Source: Wolbachia endosymbiont (group B) of Eucosma cana (lineage in GTDB: Bacteria > Pseudomonadota > Alphaproteobacteria > Rickettsiales > Anaplasmataceae). Taken from it: a DNA stretch of 64,000 nt. The DNA is taken from NCBI RefSeq assembly GCF_947250645.1, contig NZ_OX366334.1:124001-188000 (forward strand). The letters run 5' to 3'. How positions within the stretch are numbered: position 1 is the stretch's first letter; every line of letters starts with the position of its first letter. This document shows, in pieces, positions 1 through 8,615 of this stretch. Under the pieces are notes generated by a model, which was given only the letters and a program-made list of their open reading frames with translations, was not told the DNA's origin and searched no databases. A program made the position numbers and the translations under genes.

Positions 1-1403
1 GAAATGCAGCTGCTGGTTCTTTAAAGCAATTGAATGCGAACATTACAGCAAAAAGGCCTCTTAGATATTTTGCTTATTCTTTAATTGGTGGAATAGAGAA
101 AAGTCAAAGTGAGGTACTAGATAGACTTGAGGAACTTGGCTTTTATGTAAATGAGCATCGCTTCTTAACAAGTAGTTTGAATGGAATGCTAAAGTTCTAT
201 AACGAGATCTATGATTATCGTTATAACTTGGATTATGATATCGATGGGATAGTCTATAAAGTGAATGATTTGGTGCTACAAAGTCGTCTGGGAAGTACAC
301 ACAAAGCGCCACGCTCAGCGCTTGCATATAAATTTTCTGCGGTTTATGCAAAGACAAAGTTAAATAAAATATTTATACAGGTGGGTAGAACGGGGGTTTT
401 AACTCCAGTTGCAGATTTAGTACCAGTCAATATTGGTGGAGTATTAGTTAGCAGAGCAAGTCTACATAACCAAGATGAGATAAAACGTAAAGATATAAGA
501 GAGGGAGATGTTGTAACAATTAAAAGGGCTGGGGATGTAATTCCTCAAATTGTCAAAGTAGATGAAGGTTCTCGTCATGCAAATATGCCTGAATTTGTGT
601 TTCCTGACATATGTCCTGAATGTGGTAGTAAAGTGCAGATTGAAGGAGTTGCAGTAAGATGTCCTAAAGAATTTAATTGCAAGGCTCAAATAGTAGAAAA
701 ACTAAAACATTTTGTGTCAAAAGATGCATTTGACATTGTTGGCCTTGGTGAAAAACAAATAAAGTTTTTTTATGACCTGGAACTAATAAGACAAATTCCA
801 GACATTTTTATTTTAGAGGAAAGATTAAAAGAGTTTTCCTTAAAAGAGCATCATGGTTGGGGCGAGAAGTCAATAGCTAATCTATTAAGTGCTATACAAA
901 GCAGAAGAGTAATCTCTCTAGATAGGTTCATATTTTCTTTGGGTATCAGATTTATCGGCCAAGTTGCAGCAGAATTGCTCGCAAATTATTATGTATCTTA
1001 TGATAACTGGTATAATTCGATGTCATCAAATGATGTTGAGTTGGTAGGTATAGATGGTATAGGAGAAAAAGTAGCTGAATCTTTAAAATCGTTTTTTTCT
1101 CAGGAACGTAACATTAAAATGTTAAATGATCTTACTGCATATCTGCAAATTCTTCCCGTGAGCTCCAACTCTAGCGATTCTTTTTTGAATAACAAAATTA
1201 TAGTGTTTACTGGTAAGCTACGTGCTATGAGTAGAGGAGAGGCAAAAGTAAGAGCTAAAGCTCTAGGGGCAAAGATCAGTTCAAGTCTTTCTGCTAAAAC
1301 TGACTATCTAATTGCAGGAGAAGATCCAGGGTCAAAATATAAAAAAGCAATTGAGTTAGGTGTGGAAATTTTAAACGAAGATCAGTGGAATAAATTATGC
1401 TAG
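1..1403 (+). CDS. ligA: NAD-dependent DNA ligase, 3' part (5' end outside window)
   Basis: LigA seals nicks in duplex DNA using NAD+, during replication and repair. The reading frame is open from the window edge (the first residues read [10 protein letters not shown], a conserved LigA stretch), so the TTG near base 30 is not the true start. Visible in order: the end of the adenylation domain (DGIVYKVND, then [12 protein letters not shown]), the OB fold ([14 protein letters not shown]), a four-Cys zinc finger (CPECG...CPKEFNC), helix-hairpin-helix repeats, and a C-terminal BRCT domain (IIVFTGKL to about KYKKAIELG). About 467 residues are present of a family length near 670. It ends just before mobile-element debris. 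Identification is secure; the start cannot be judged. Confidence 0.97.
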   Translation, partial: NAAAGSLKQLNANITAKRPLRYFAYSLIGGIEKSQSEVLDRLEELGFYVNEHRFLTSSLNGMLKFYNEIYDYRYNLDYDIDGIVYKVNDLVLQSRLGSTHKAPRSALAYKFSAVYAKTKLNKIFIQVGRTGVLTPVADLVPVNIGGVLVSRASLHNQDEIKRKDIREGDVVTIKRAGDVIPQIVKVDEGSRHANMPEFVFPDICPECGSKVQIEGVAVRCPKEFNCKAQIVEKLKHFVSKDAFDIVGLGEKQIKFFYDLELIRQIPDIFILEERLKEFSLKEHHGWGEKSIANLLSAIQSRRVISLDRFIFSLGIRFIGQVAAELLANYYVSYDNWYNSMSSNDVELVGIDGIGEKVAESLKSFFSQERNIKMLNDLTAYLQILPVSSNSSDSFLNNKIIVFTGKLRAMSRGEAKVRAKALGAKISSSLSAKTDYLIAGEDPGSKYKKAIELGVEILNEDQWNKLC

Positions 1404-1472
1404 ACACAACTTGATCTGACAGATTAACAAAGTAAGATAAAAATATAAATAAATTTTAAAGGAGTGTCAGAT

Positions 1473-2219
1473 ATGAGTAAAACACAAGAAAAAATACTAA
1501 AACCAAAGTTGGGGTTGCTAGAACTTGCAAAGCAATTAGGAAATGTATCACAGGCGTGTAGAGTAATGAAGGGATACATTTTACCGCTTCAAAGAGCTGT
1601 ATGAAACAGGAGGGGAAAAAGCATTATACGAGATAAACAAAAGCAAACCATTACTTGCCAATAGAGTACCAAAGGATACAGAAGAAGCAGTAGTTAGTAG
1701 AGTTTCCAGCATATGGACAAGAAAGAGCAGCTAATGAATTAAAGAAAAAAGGAATTCTAATATCTGCTAGCGGCATAAGGTCAATATGGCAAACTCGAAA
1801 ATTTTAAAAAGAGATTGAAAGCCCTGGAAGCAAAGGTGGTCCAAGACGGTATAATTTTAACAGAGGAGCAAGTTGCTGCTTTAGAAAAAACTAAGGAACA
1901 AAAAGAAGCCAATGGCGAAATTGAGACACAACACCCTGGATACTTAGGTAGTCAAGATACCTATTATGTAGGCAATATCAAAGGTATTGTATCAACAAAC
2001 TTTTATTGACACCTACTCTAGAGTGGCTTTCGCTAAGCTTTATACGGAGAAAACTGCTATCACAGCTGCAGATCTTCTCAATATACCATTTTTTGATGAA
2101 CAGAAAGTTCCATTGCTACGCATTTTAACTGATAGGGGTACAGAGTATTGTGGCAAACCAGGGAATCATGCGTACCAGTTATATTTGGGAGTAGAAAATA
2201 TTGATCATTCTAGAACCAA
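1473..2219 (+). pseudogene. IS481-family transposase relic, frameshifted and 3'-truncated
   Basis: Pieces of one integrase-like transposase appear in successive frames. MSKTQEKILKPKLGLLELAK starts at 1473 after a GGAG ribosome-binding site. A helix-turn-helix part follows, then IETQHPGYLGSQDTYYVGNI, then FIDTYSRVAFAKLYTEKTAI and ILTDRGTEYCG. Two catalytic Asp regions (FIDTYS and LTDRGTEY) remain, but the stretch carrying the catalytic Glu and the whole 3' end are missing. The sequence stops being recognisable at 2219, where the IS3 copy begins. No right end of the IS481 element is found beyond the IS3 copy, so this end had probably been lost before the IS3 arrived. It is non-functional. Confidence 0.85.
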
Positions 2220-2289
2220 TATAATGCACCCCATAAACTAGACCAAAAAAAAATGGTTGATCCGAGTAGGAAGGTAAAGGGGTAAAAGT

Positions 2290-2574
2290 ATGGCAACAAA
2301 AAAATATGAACCAGAGTTAAAAGCAAAGATAGCTTTGGAAGCAATAAAAAATCAAAAAAGCACAGCTGAGATATGTAGTGAATATAAAATACCATCAACA
2401 AATCTATATGATTGGCGTGATAGAGTATTGGCAAGGTTAAAAGACCTATTTGTTGAAGAAAGTGAAAGTGCGAGAAAACAAAGAATCTTAGCGCAAGAAA
2501 TAGAAAGTTTACATAAAGTAATAGGAGAATTGACAGTGGAAAATAGCTATTTGAAAAAAAAATTACTGAAATAA
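2290..2574 (+). CDS. IS3-family transposase OrfA (HTH protein)
   Basis: This 94-residue protein opens MATKKYEPELKAKIALEAIK. It has an IS3 OrfA-type helix-turn-helix (STAEICSEYKIPSTNLYDWR, about residues 30-50) and a C-terminal coiled coil/leucine-zipper region (RILAQEIESLHKVIGELTVE). It binds the element's ends. It ends in a run of nine A (2554-2562) followed by a stop at 2572-2574. OrfB lies in the -1 frame, which is open across this run, so an OrfAB fusion by -1 slippage is expected as in other IS3 elements. Confidence 0.9.
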   Translation: MATKKYEPELKAKIALEAIKNQKSTAEICSEYKIPSTNLYDWRDRVLARLKDLFVEESESARKQRILAQEIESLHKVIGELTVENSYLKKKLLK

Positions 2575-2642
2575 GCAAAAAAGATAGAGTAAGGTTTATA
2601 GAAAAAGATTCTGATCTGTCAATTAGGAAACAGGCTGATTTA

Positions 2643-3404
2643 TTGGGGATTTGCAGATCTAGCCTATATTATAGGCCTATAATTAATAACGAAAGTGAAG
2701 TAGCAAATTTGATTCAAGAAGTATATTTGGCTTCTGATTGCCGTTATGGATATCGTAAAATTACTGCTGAAATCATAGCGAGTGGAGTAGTAGTCAATCA
2801 CAAAAAAATCTTAAGAATTATGAAAAAAATGAAGATTAGTGGGCTGTATTGTAGAAAAAGATGTAATACAAGTATTAAAGAAAAAAAGCATAAAATATAT
2901 CCTTATTTACTCAAAGATTTGATTATTTGTAGAGTTAATCAGGTATGGGCTACTGATATAACATATATTATGGTAGAAGGTAAGTTTATCTATTTTGTGG
3001 CAATAATGGACTTGTATAGTCGCTATATTATTGCTCATTCATTATCACCATATCTCGATGCTGGATTTTGCCTTTATACTCTCAAAGAAGCTCTAAAACA
3101 AGGTAAACCTGAGATTTTTAATAGTGATCAGGGGGTGCAGTTTACTAGCTACAACTTTATTATGGAATTAGAGCGTGCTAATATTAAAATCAGTATGGAC
3201 CATAAAGGACGTTGCTTCGACAATATATTTGTTGAGCGCTTATGGAGAACTTTAAAGCAAGAAGCTATATATTATTATAGACCAAATAGTATCAGAGATT
3301 TAAATCTTATAATAAATGATTTTGTTGCTTGGTATAACTATAGAAGGCGACATCAGACTCTACATTATAAAGTTCCTGCTGATCTTTATTATCATAAACA
3401 GTAA
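2643..3404 (+). CDS. IS3-family transposase OrfB (DDE integrase core)
   Basis: This is the catalytic part of the transposase. It starts with an HTH-like segment (IRKQADLLGICRSSLYYRP, upstream part reached only through the -1 frame). The rve/DDE core follows: Asp in VWATDITYIM, Asp in EIFNSDQGVQF and Glu in NIFVERLWRTLK. It ends with the IS3-typical YNYRRRHQTLHYKVPADLYY. All three acidic residues are intact. The frame is open upstream of 2643 back past the A-run in orfA, so the functional product is probably an OrfAB fusion starting at 2290. The TTG at 2643 need not be a real start. Confidence 0.9.
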   Translation: MGICRSSLYYRPIINNESEVANLIQEVYLASDCRYGYRKITAEIIASGVVVNHKKILRIMKKMKISGLYCRKRCNTSIKEKKHKIYPYLLKDLIICRVNQVWATDITYIMVEGKFIYFVAIMDLYSRYIIAHSLSPYLDAGFCLYTLKEALKQGKPEIFNSDQGVQFTSYNFIMELERANIKISMDHKGRCFDNIFVERLWRTLKQEAIYYYRPNSIRDLNLIINDFVAWYNYRRRHQTLHYKVPADLYYHKQ

Positions 3405-3462
3405 ATGAATATATTGATAAATACTTTAAATGTGTGTCGACGTATTTATCAACATATTCATT
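3404..3462 (+). terminator. Long stem-loop after IS3 transposase
   Basis: A 21-nt arm (3404-3424) pairs with 3442-3462 with a single mismatch and a 17-nt loop, and is followed by TTTTAAAAAT. It overlaps the orfB stop codon. The same hairpin occurs in the inverted copy at 18030-18088. It could act as a terminator or mRNA 3' stabiliser for the transposase, or block read-through transcription. This role is inferred from structure only. Confidence 0.5.
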
Positions 3463-3515
3463 TTAAAAATCGGATCACTTTGAAAAAAATGGTCTGGACA
3501 AATGGGTGCATTATA

Positions 3516-3982
3516 GTGGTATCACAACGAAACCAGAGTGTATTGTTAACAATAGTGAATTGTCCGAATTTTGGGATTCTTATAAGAAGAGGATGGAGGA
3601 CGTTAAACTTAGTAACAGCACTATATCATTATATCAGTTTCTGCGAGAGACTGATGAGAATAAATTAGCAGGTTATTTGTCTGATAGAGAATATGATGAA
3701 ATAAGATGTTCTGACGCATTGGAATATATATCAGAATTTCCTGAACACGCTGATACAATAGTAAGCCAATTTGATAAGGCATCGGACAGAAGGGATTTAT
3801 TAGATAAAAGTAAAGCAGCTATAGAGAGTTCTAATTTGTGGGTGTTACATCAAGTTTTTGACGAAGTAACTTATCACTTAACAGATAAAGAGTTAAAGAA
3901 CATTATAGAGGCATTTCCAAGTCAGAATTTGGATAATCCAAGTGCTGAACAACTTCAAGCAGCTGCTCAAGCTCATAATTAG
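3516..3982 (+). pseudogene. 3' remnant of an unidentified Wolbachia-type protein
   Basis: About 155 codons are open directly from the right TATA of the IS3 copy, with no proper start. A GTG start would lie inside the IS; the first internal ATG is at 3593 (KKRMEDV). The visible protein is acidic and helical (ISLYQFLRETDENKLAGYLS, later WVLHQVFDEVTYHLTDKELK) and ends QLQAAAQAHN. The sequence before the IS does not continue the frame (a TAG lies just upstream), so the 5' part is gone. It resembles the non-repeat C-terminal region that follows ankyrin repeats in some Wolbachia proteins, but I cannot confirm this. Confidence 0.55.
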
Positions 3983-4087
3983 AGTAATGTACACAGGCCT
4001 ATGCTCATTATAAAAGGAGAAAGTTTTACCATTACCCTGGTGATAAGTTGAATTGATGTTTATATAGTGTAGATATTTATACTAATA

Positions 4088-5187
4088 CCAATTCCCGTTA
4101 TACGGGAAACAGATAGACAATAATGGAAGAAAAGCCATAATGAAATAAGTGAAATAGTTTAGGTATAAATGGCACTCAGATCAAAATTATTGGATGAAGA
4201 AGTAGTAAAATCAGCAAAAGAGATGCTGAAGAAAGTAAGGAATAATGCATATGTTTCAAAAAAACTAAACGCTGTAATTGCAGCAAAAAAGTACAGTATA
4301 ACGTCTGTAGCAAAAATATATTGCATTTCAAGAAAGGCACTAACTTCGTGGATAAAACTCTTGAAATTTGGCAGAGAAGAAAAACTGTTTGCTCCTCGAT
4401 CACGCCGAAGAAAAACTAAATTAAATCAGGCTCAACTACAGCAAATTGAAGCATGGATAGAAGAAAACCCTAATATTACCATTAAAGAAATGAGAATAAG
4501 AATACAGGAAAAGTTCGACTTAAATATTAGCAAATCTACAGTACACCGCCATATGCAAAAGATGAAATTTTCATATATTACACCAAGACCAGTACACAAC
4601 GTACAAGATAAAAGTAAACAAGAGGAATTCAAAAAAAAATCTCAATGAAGTTATTGGAAAGTATCCTGAAAAAGAGCTATTTTTCTTTGATGAATCAAGG
4701 TTTGGCACACATTCGAAAGTTGGGCATGGATGGTTTAAAAAAGGTACTAGAACTCGGGTTAAAATAAAGTTAGGTAGGCATAATTTTTATCTCTACAGTG
4801 CAGTTAATCCTAAAAATGGAGAGAGTTTTAGCTTATTTGCACCAAATGTTAACACTGATTGCATGAATATATTTCTTGAGCAAATGTTGCAATATCTAGG
4901 GACAAGAGAAGCTGTTCTTGTTATGGACTGTGCTAGTTGGCATAAGTCAAAAAATTTAAAGGTACCTAAAAACATTGAGATTATATACCTACCTCCATAT
5001 TCACCTGAACTTAATCCTGTTGAGAGGCTTTGGTTATATATAAAACAGAACATTTTGCGCAATAAAATATACAGTACTATTGCTTTGCTTGAGAGCACTT
5101 TATGCAAATTTCTTACCTCTCTTGCTACTTCTACAATTAAACAACTCTGCTCTGTTTCCTATTTGACTCCACAACAATGAGAATTGG
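4088..5187 (+). mobile_element. IS630-family insertion sequence, copy 1 (1100 bp)
   Basis: Terminal inverted repeats begin CCAATTCCCG on the left and end GAGAATTGG on the right. The element is flanked by TA on both sides (4086-4087 and 5188-5189), the hallmark of IS630/Tc1-mariner insertion. An identical-length copy in the same orientation is at 57926-59025, and I saw one base difference near the left end (CCCGTTATACGGG here, CCCGTTACACGGG there). It carries one transposase gene split over two frames. It sits between genes and does not obviously break one. Confidence 0.9.
4169..5180 (+). CDS. IS630-family transposase in two frames (4169-4648 and on to 5180)
   Basis: Frame 1 (159 residues, MALRSKLLDEEV) holds the N-terminal helix-turn-helix domains (KKYSITSVAKIYCISRKALT; ISKSTVHRHMQKMKFSY). 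It ends at TGA 4646-4648, just after a run of nine A. Continuing in the +1 frame gives NLNEVIGKYPEKELFFFDES and the whole DDE domain: Asp in FFFDESRFGTHS, Asp in VLVMDCASWHKSK and Glu in PPYSPELNPVERLW. A +1 (or -2) shift at the A-run would give one intact transposase of about 335 residues. The same break occurs in copy 2, so it is either a programmed frameshift or an inherited inactivating change. Confidence 0.8.
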
Positions 5188-5216
5188 TATAAGCTGTAAT
5201 AAACTGGGGGTATTTT

Positions 5217-5666
5217 ATGTATCAAGAACAAGGAAATTCAGTAAGTAATTCTCTATTTACTCTTCCTCATATAGAATTGTCATCGAGACGCAAAGCAAAT
5301 ATTAATGCAGCAGATCGTAATGGTGAAACTCCTTTACATTACGCTGCTAAAAGAAATCGCTTAGAGCAAGTGAAATTATTGCTTGAAAAAGGAGCAGTTA
5401 TTGATATAAAAAATCGTTTCGGTTATACTCCTTTATACTATGCTGTTCGTTCAGGCCACACAAGTATGGTAAAATTATTGCTTGAAAAAGGAGCAGATAT
5501 TAATACATCAAGTAATTCTTGTGTTACTGTTTTACATTTATCTGTTCGCGAAGACTATAGGGAGATAACACGTTTATTGCTTGGAGAGACAGAGAGTCCA
5601 AGCACAAGCTGCAGCGACGCAAGCATTGAGAATGTACAAACAATCAATCAGTCTTATCATTGGTGA
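5217..5666 (+). CDS. Small ankyrin-repeat protein
   Basis: This is a 149-residue protein with about three ankyrin repeats: NINAADRNGETPLHYAAKRN, VIDIKNRFGYTPLYYAVRSG, and a decayed third (NTSSNSCVTVLHLSVREDYR). It ends in a Ser/Thr-rich tail. Ankyrin repeats mediate protein-protein contacts, and many Wolbachia ankyrin proteins are candidate secreted effectors, but no secretion signal is visible. The start ATG follows GGGGG a few bases upstream. The gene begins just 30 bp after the IS630 copy, so its promoter may have been altered by that insertion. It may be the remnant of a longer ankyrin gene. Confidence 0.75.
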   Translation: MYQEQGNSVSNSLFTLPHIELSSRRKANINAADRNGETPLHYAAKRNRLEQVKLLLEKGAVIDIKNRFGYTPLYYAVRSGHTSMVKLLLEKGADINTSSNSCVTVLHLSVREDYREITRLLLGETESPSTSCSDASIENVQTINQSYHW

Positions 5667-5735
5667 GAGTAGAACATCTTTTACTAAGGTCTAACTTAAA
5701 GATAGATGGTCCCTTAAATCCTATATCTAAATGAG

Positions 5736-8219
5736 TTAACTATTTTTCTTGCTAACTAATAAAGTGGTAAAGATTTGATCTACATCAAAACTCATCTTAG
5801 GGTGCCAAATAGGGCCATCTAAGTGTGCCTCGATATAAAGAGGACTATTATGATTTGGTAGTATGAAAAAGAGTCTGAATATAGAAGTTAAGGAGAAATT
5901 AGATAAGATTAAATTAGAAGAGATAGAACCTGATGCTTGATCGATACTAAACTGTGAACTAGTTGAACATACACCACTGTTAATACTTACTTTTCCACTA
6001 ATATTTTCAAAAAGCGTACTGCCATTGTATATATCAACATAAGCAAGCTTGGAAATTTCAGGTTTATTCTTACTGCTTAACAACTTAGTGATGAATGAAT
6101 TAAAATCCACATTAGTAAATTCTATTTTCTGTGCTTGAAAGTTTACATTTCCTGATAAGTTACTAGCCCAATCATCAAAGCTTGTTCCTTGAGTTTTGAT
6201 TTCACCACTTAAGCTTATCTTGCCATTTATGTTATTAACTCCTATAACTTCCTTGGTGTCCAAATTTGCAATAGAAAATTTTGTGTGAATTGAGCCTGCT
6301 TTTAGATAACCCTGAAAAAACATTTGTCCATGTTCTAGTATGTAACTTATCTGTTTGATAGTGATAGTGTTGTTTCTTATCACTGTATCCAAGTTAAAAT
6401 CTTTTAAGACGTTTTGCCCAATTTTAAATTCTGTAGTTTTGATTTGCACGTTTGCATCAAAATCTCCTTTCTCATCTAAAAAATTAAGCTGCTTTGTTGA
6501 CCATTGAATTTGATTTATTTCATTTCTTGAGTTTCTTTTTACCTCTAATAGTTTTGGTAATTTAAAGATATTTCCATTAAATTTATTACCTGTAAGGTTT
6601 ACGTCTAATAAAGGCTTAGTGTATTTTTGATCCACTAATATTTTTACACTACCGGTAATGTCGAAATCTTCTCCGAATAACTTTATTTTATCTGCAACTA
6701 GCTTGTTCTCTTGTATTTTTAATGAAAAATCCAAATCTTCAATTTTTGTACCATTGAATATAGAATCTTTAACACTAGTTCTTATATTTACATCATATTT
6801 AAGATTTTTCAGCCATTGCACTTTGCTGAATAATGAATAATCATATTTATCTATATTAATGTTATGCATGCTAAATTTACTATCGATCATATTGTGTTTT
6901 TTTGTGTGATTTACCTTAATTGATCCTTGCCAAGATTCTTTGTTATTTAGCAATCTGATATCTGAAAGAGATAATATTCTAGGTGCTAAATATAGTTTAG
7001 AACTTGCTGTAAATTGACTTTTCTCTCTTTCTTGCATCTTGATAGAAGGTAAAATATGTGAAATGAACGACTCACCCTTTATCAATATATCACCATTAAA
7101 TTCAGACAAGTTGCCATTGTTTGAAACTTTTCCTGATAAGCGAGATATATTATTGGTTCCAGGAAACTGAAGAAGAGTATCAACGTTTATTTCGCCATTA
7201 GCAAATTTTAGCGTAGCATGAAATTTGTCCAATATCCTGTTTTGATATTGAATATTTGAAGCTTCCATATTAAAATCCAAGCTCAGGTTCTTTGGCACAA
7301 CCTCTCTAAAAGATTCTAAAAGACCCTTCATATCTGTTGTTTTGTGTGAGCCGTTTTTTAGGTCGACTTTACTAAAACTAATATTGATATTAGTATGATC
7401 ACTTTTTCTATCATTTTGTATTATACCAGTGCCTTGCATGCTTTTGGACTCAATTTTTAAATCAGTTGCCGTAAACTCGCTTTCATTGAGATTGATATTG
7501 GATGATATCTCAATATTTTCGCTGGGAATCACATAAGAAAGGAAGCTAAGATTAATGATTTTTGCTAAATTGCTCACAGAACCGGAACTGTTATTGATTG
7601 TCAGTATTAAATTACCCTGTTGATTTCTATTACCTTTAAATAGCAAATTTGCAAAATTTGAATCAACACTAATGTGTACATTATTTTTTGTGACATTAAC
7701 CTTTCCAGAAAAATCGTAATTGTTGTCACCAATCTGTACTTCACCAAAAAACTGCTTATTTTTTTTTATAGCAACTTCCTTGATGTTAATAGTATCGGCG
7801 TTAAAACTTATTTGGCTGTCCTTTATTAATATATCAACTATATTATCATTGGCTTTCGTATTTATAATATTAAGTAAATTTTCTTTGTTGCTTTTCATGC
7901 CCAAAAATGAGATTGACTTTGGTTGCAATGAAAATGAAAACAACGATGGCCTTATTTCAATTTTTTTTGCACTAATTAAATCTGATAATTTTTGCTCCTT
8001 GTTTTTGTTGTATTGTACATATACATTGTGAATAGTAAGTTTTGGAGTAATGAGCGAAACTTCAATTTTTCCTCCAACATGTACTTTAGCATCATACGTC
8101 TTCTCTAACTCTTTTACGATATATTCTCTGTAGCCACTCCAATCCTTAAAAGTTGCAGCAACGTGCATGAGAATTAATAGCAACGAGATTGATAATATGG
8201 CGTATAAAGAAAGTTTCAT
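5736..8219 (-). CDS. AsmA-family envelope protein
   Basis: The protein has 827 residues with a single N-terminal membrane anchor (LYAILSISLLLILMHVAATF, about residues 4-23). A long beta-rich region follows, with the AsmA-type opening (YDAKVHVGGKIEVSLITPKL, about 43-62). AsmA-like proteins sit in the inner membrane with a large periplasmic domain and influence outer-membrane lipid or protein assembly; the repeating beta-groove fold is thought to move lipids. The C-terminal part (FSLTSIFRLFFI...LDGPIWHPKMSFD) also fits the family. It lies downstream of murJ on the same strand, separated by about 400 bp of repeats. The specific paralogue cannot be assigned. Confidence 0.8.
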   Translation of the reverse strand: MKLSLYAILSISLLLILMHVAATFKDWSGYREYIVKELEKTYDAKVHVGGKIEVSLITPKLTIHNVYVQYNKNKEQKLSDLISAKKIEIRPSLFSFSLQPKSISFLGMKSNKENLLNIINTKANDNIVDILIKDSQISFNADTINIKEVAIKKNKQFFGEVQIGDNNYDFSGKVNVTKNNVHISVDSNFANLLFKGNRNQQGNLILTINNSSGSVSNLAKIINLSFLSYVIPSENIEISSNINLNESEFTATDLKIESKSMQGTGIIQNDRKSDHTNINISFSKVDLKNGSHKTTDMKGLLESFREVVPKNLSLDFNMEASNIQYQNRILDKFHATLKFANGEINVDTLLQFPGTNNISRLSGKVSNNGNLSEFNGDILIKGESFISHILPSIKMQEREKSQFTASSKLYLAPRILSLSDIRLLNNKESWQGSIKVNHTKKHNMIDSKFSMHNINIDKYDYSLFSKVQWLKNLKYDVNIRTSVKDSIFNGTKIEDLDFSLKIQENKLVADKIKLFGEDFDITGSVKILVDQKYTKPLLDVNLTGNKFNGNIFKLPKLLEVKRNSRNEINQIQWSTKQLNFLDEKGDFDANVQIKTTEFKIGQNVLKDFNLDTVIRNNTITIKQISYILEHGQMFFQGYLKAGSIHTKFSIANLDTKEVIGVNNINGKISLSGEIKTQGTSFDDWASNLSGNVNFQAQKIEFTNVDFNSFITKLLSSKNKPEISKLAYVDIYNGSTLFENISGKVSINSGVCSTSSQFSIDQASGSISSNLILSNFSLTSIFRLFFILPNHNSPLYIEAHLDGPIWHPKMSFDVDQIFTTLLVSKKNS

Positions 8220-8223
8220 AATA

Positions 8224-8600
8224 GACCTCTCATTCCAGCATCCCTTCTCTTCTTGTCATCCCAGTCTGGGATCCAGGAAATTTGATTAGACATTAAGTTA
8301 ATTAGCAAAAAAGTAGCTATTCTTATGTTAAAACACAGCATTTTTACATGAGAAGCTGGTCTGATGAGCACTGGGTTCCCAGTGGAAATTGCTCTCAAAC
8401 CACAACACTTATACAGTTGTGTGTGTGACACTGTGATCCAGTGTGACTTAAATAAGGTTTTCCAGATTATATAATCAACAAAATTTCTGGATCCCAGTGT
8501 CAAGCACTGGGATGACAGGAATAGGTGCTGGAATGACAGGAATAGGTTATGGGATGAAAGGAGTGGATATTGGAATAGTAGCTGAAATGACATATAGCAA
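8224..8600 (+). repeat. Cluster of palindromic repeats between asmA-like gene and murJ
   Basis: This 390-bp gap holds no convincing gene. It contains several copies or halves of the repeat TGTCATCCCAGT...CTGGGATCCAG, including GGATCCCAGTGTCAAG/GCACTGGGATGACAGG near 8490-8520 and two GGAATGACAGGAATAGG units near 8530. The same sequence family occurs inside mnmG, inside the M24 peptidase gene and at 51.85-51.92 kb. The 135-codon minus-strand ORF here is made of repeat sequence and is not called. Confidence 0.75.
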
Positions 8601-8615
8601 TACAAAGGGTGTAAT

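Larger units (their letters stand above)
2224..3511 (+). mobile_element. IS3-family insertion sequence, copy 1 (complete, 1288 bp)
   Basis: The element is bounded by imperfect inverted repeats (left ATGCACCCCATAAACTAGAC, right complement ATGCACCCATTTGTCCAGAC, continuing to an inner GATCCG). It is flanked on both sides by TATA (2220-2223 and 3512-3515), read as a 4-bp target duplication. It contains orfA and orfB in the usual IS3 overlapping arrangement. A second copy of the same length lies inverted at 17981-19268. The two encode identical proteins, and I saw one base difference near the right end (GGTCTGG here, GGTCTAG there). It looks recently active. Confidence 0.9.

Noticed and set aside
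2210..2578. 122-codon minus-strand ORF over IS3 orfA (and its twin in copy 2).
   Set aside because: Antisense shadow of orfA, very Leu/Phe-rich.
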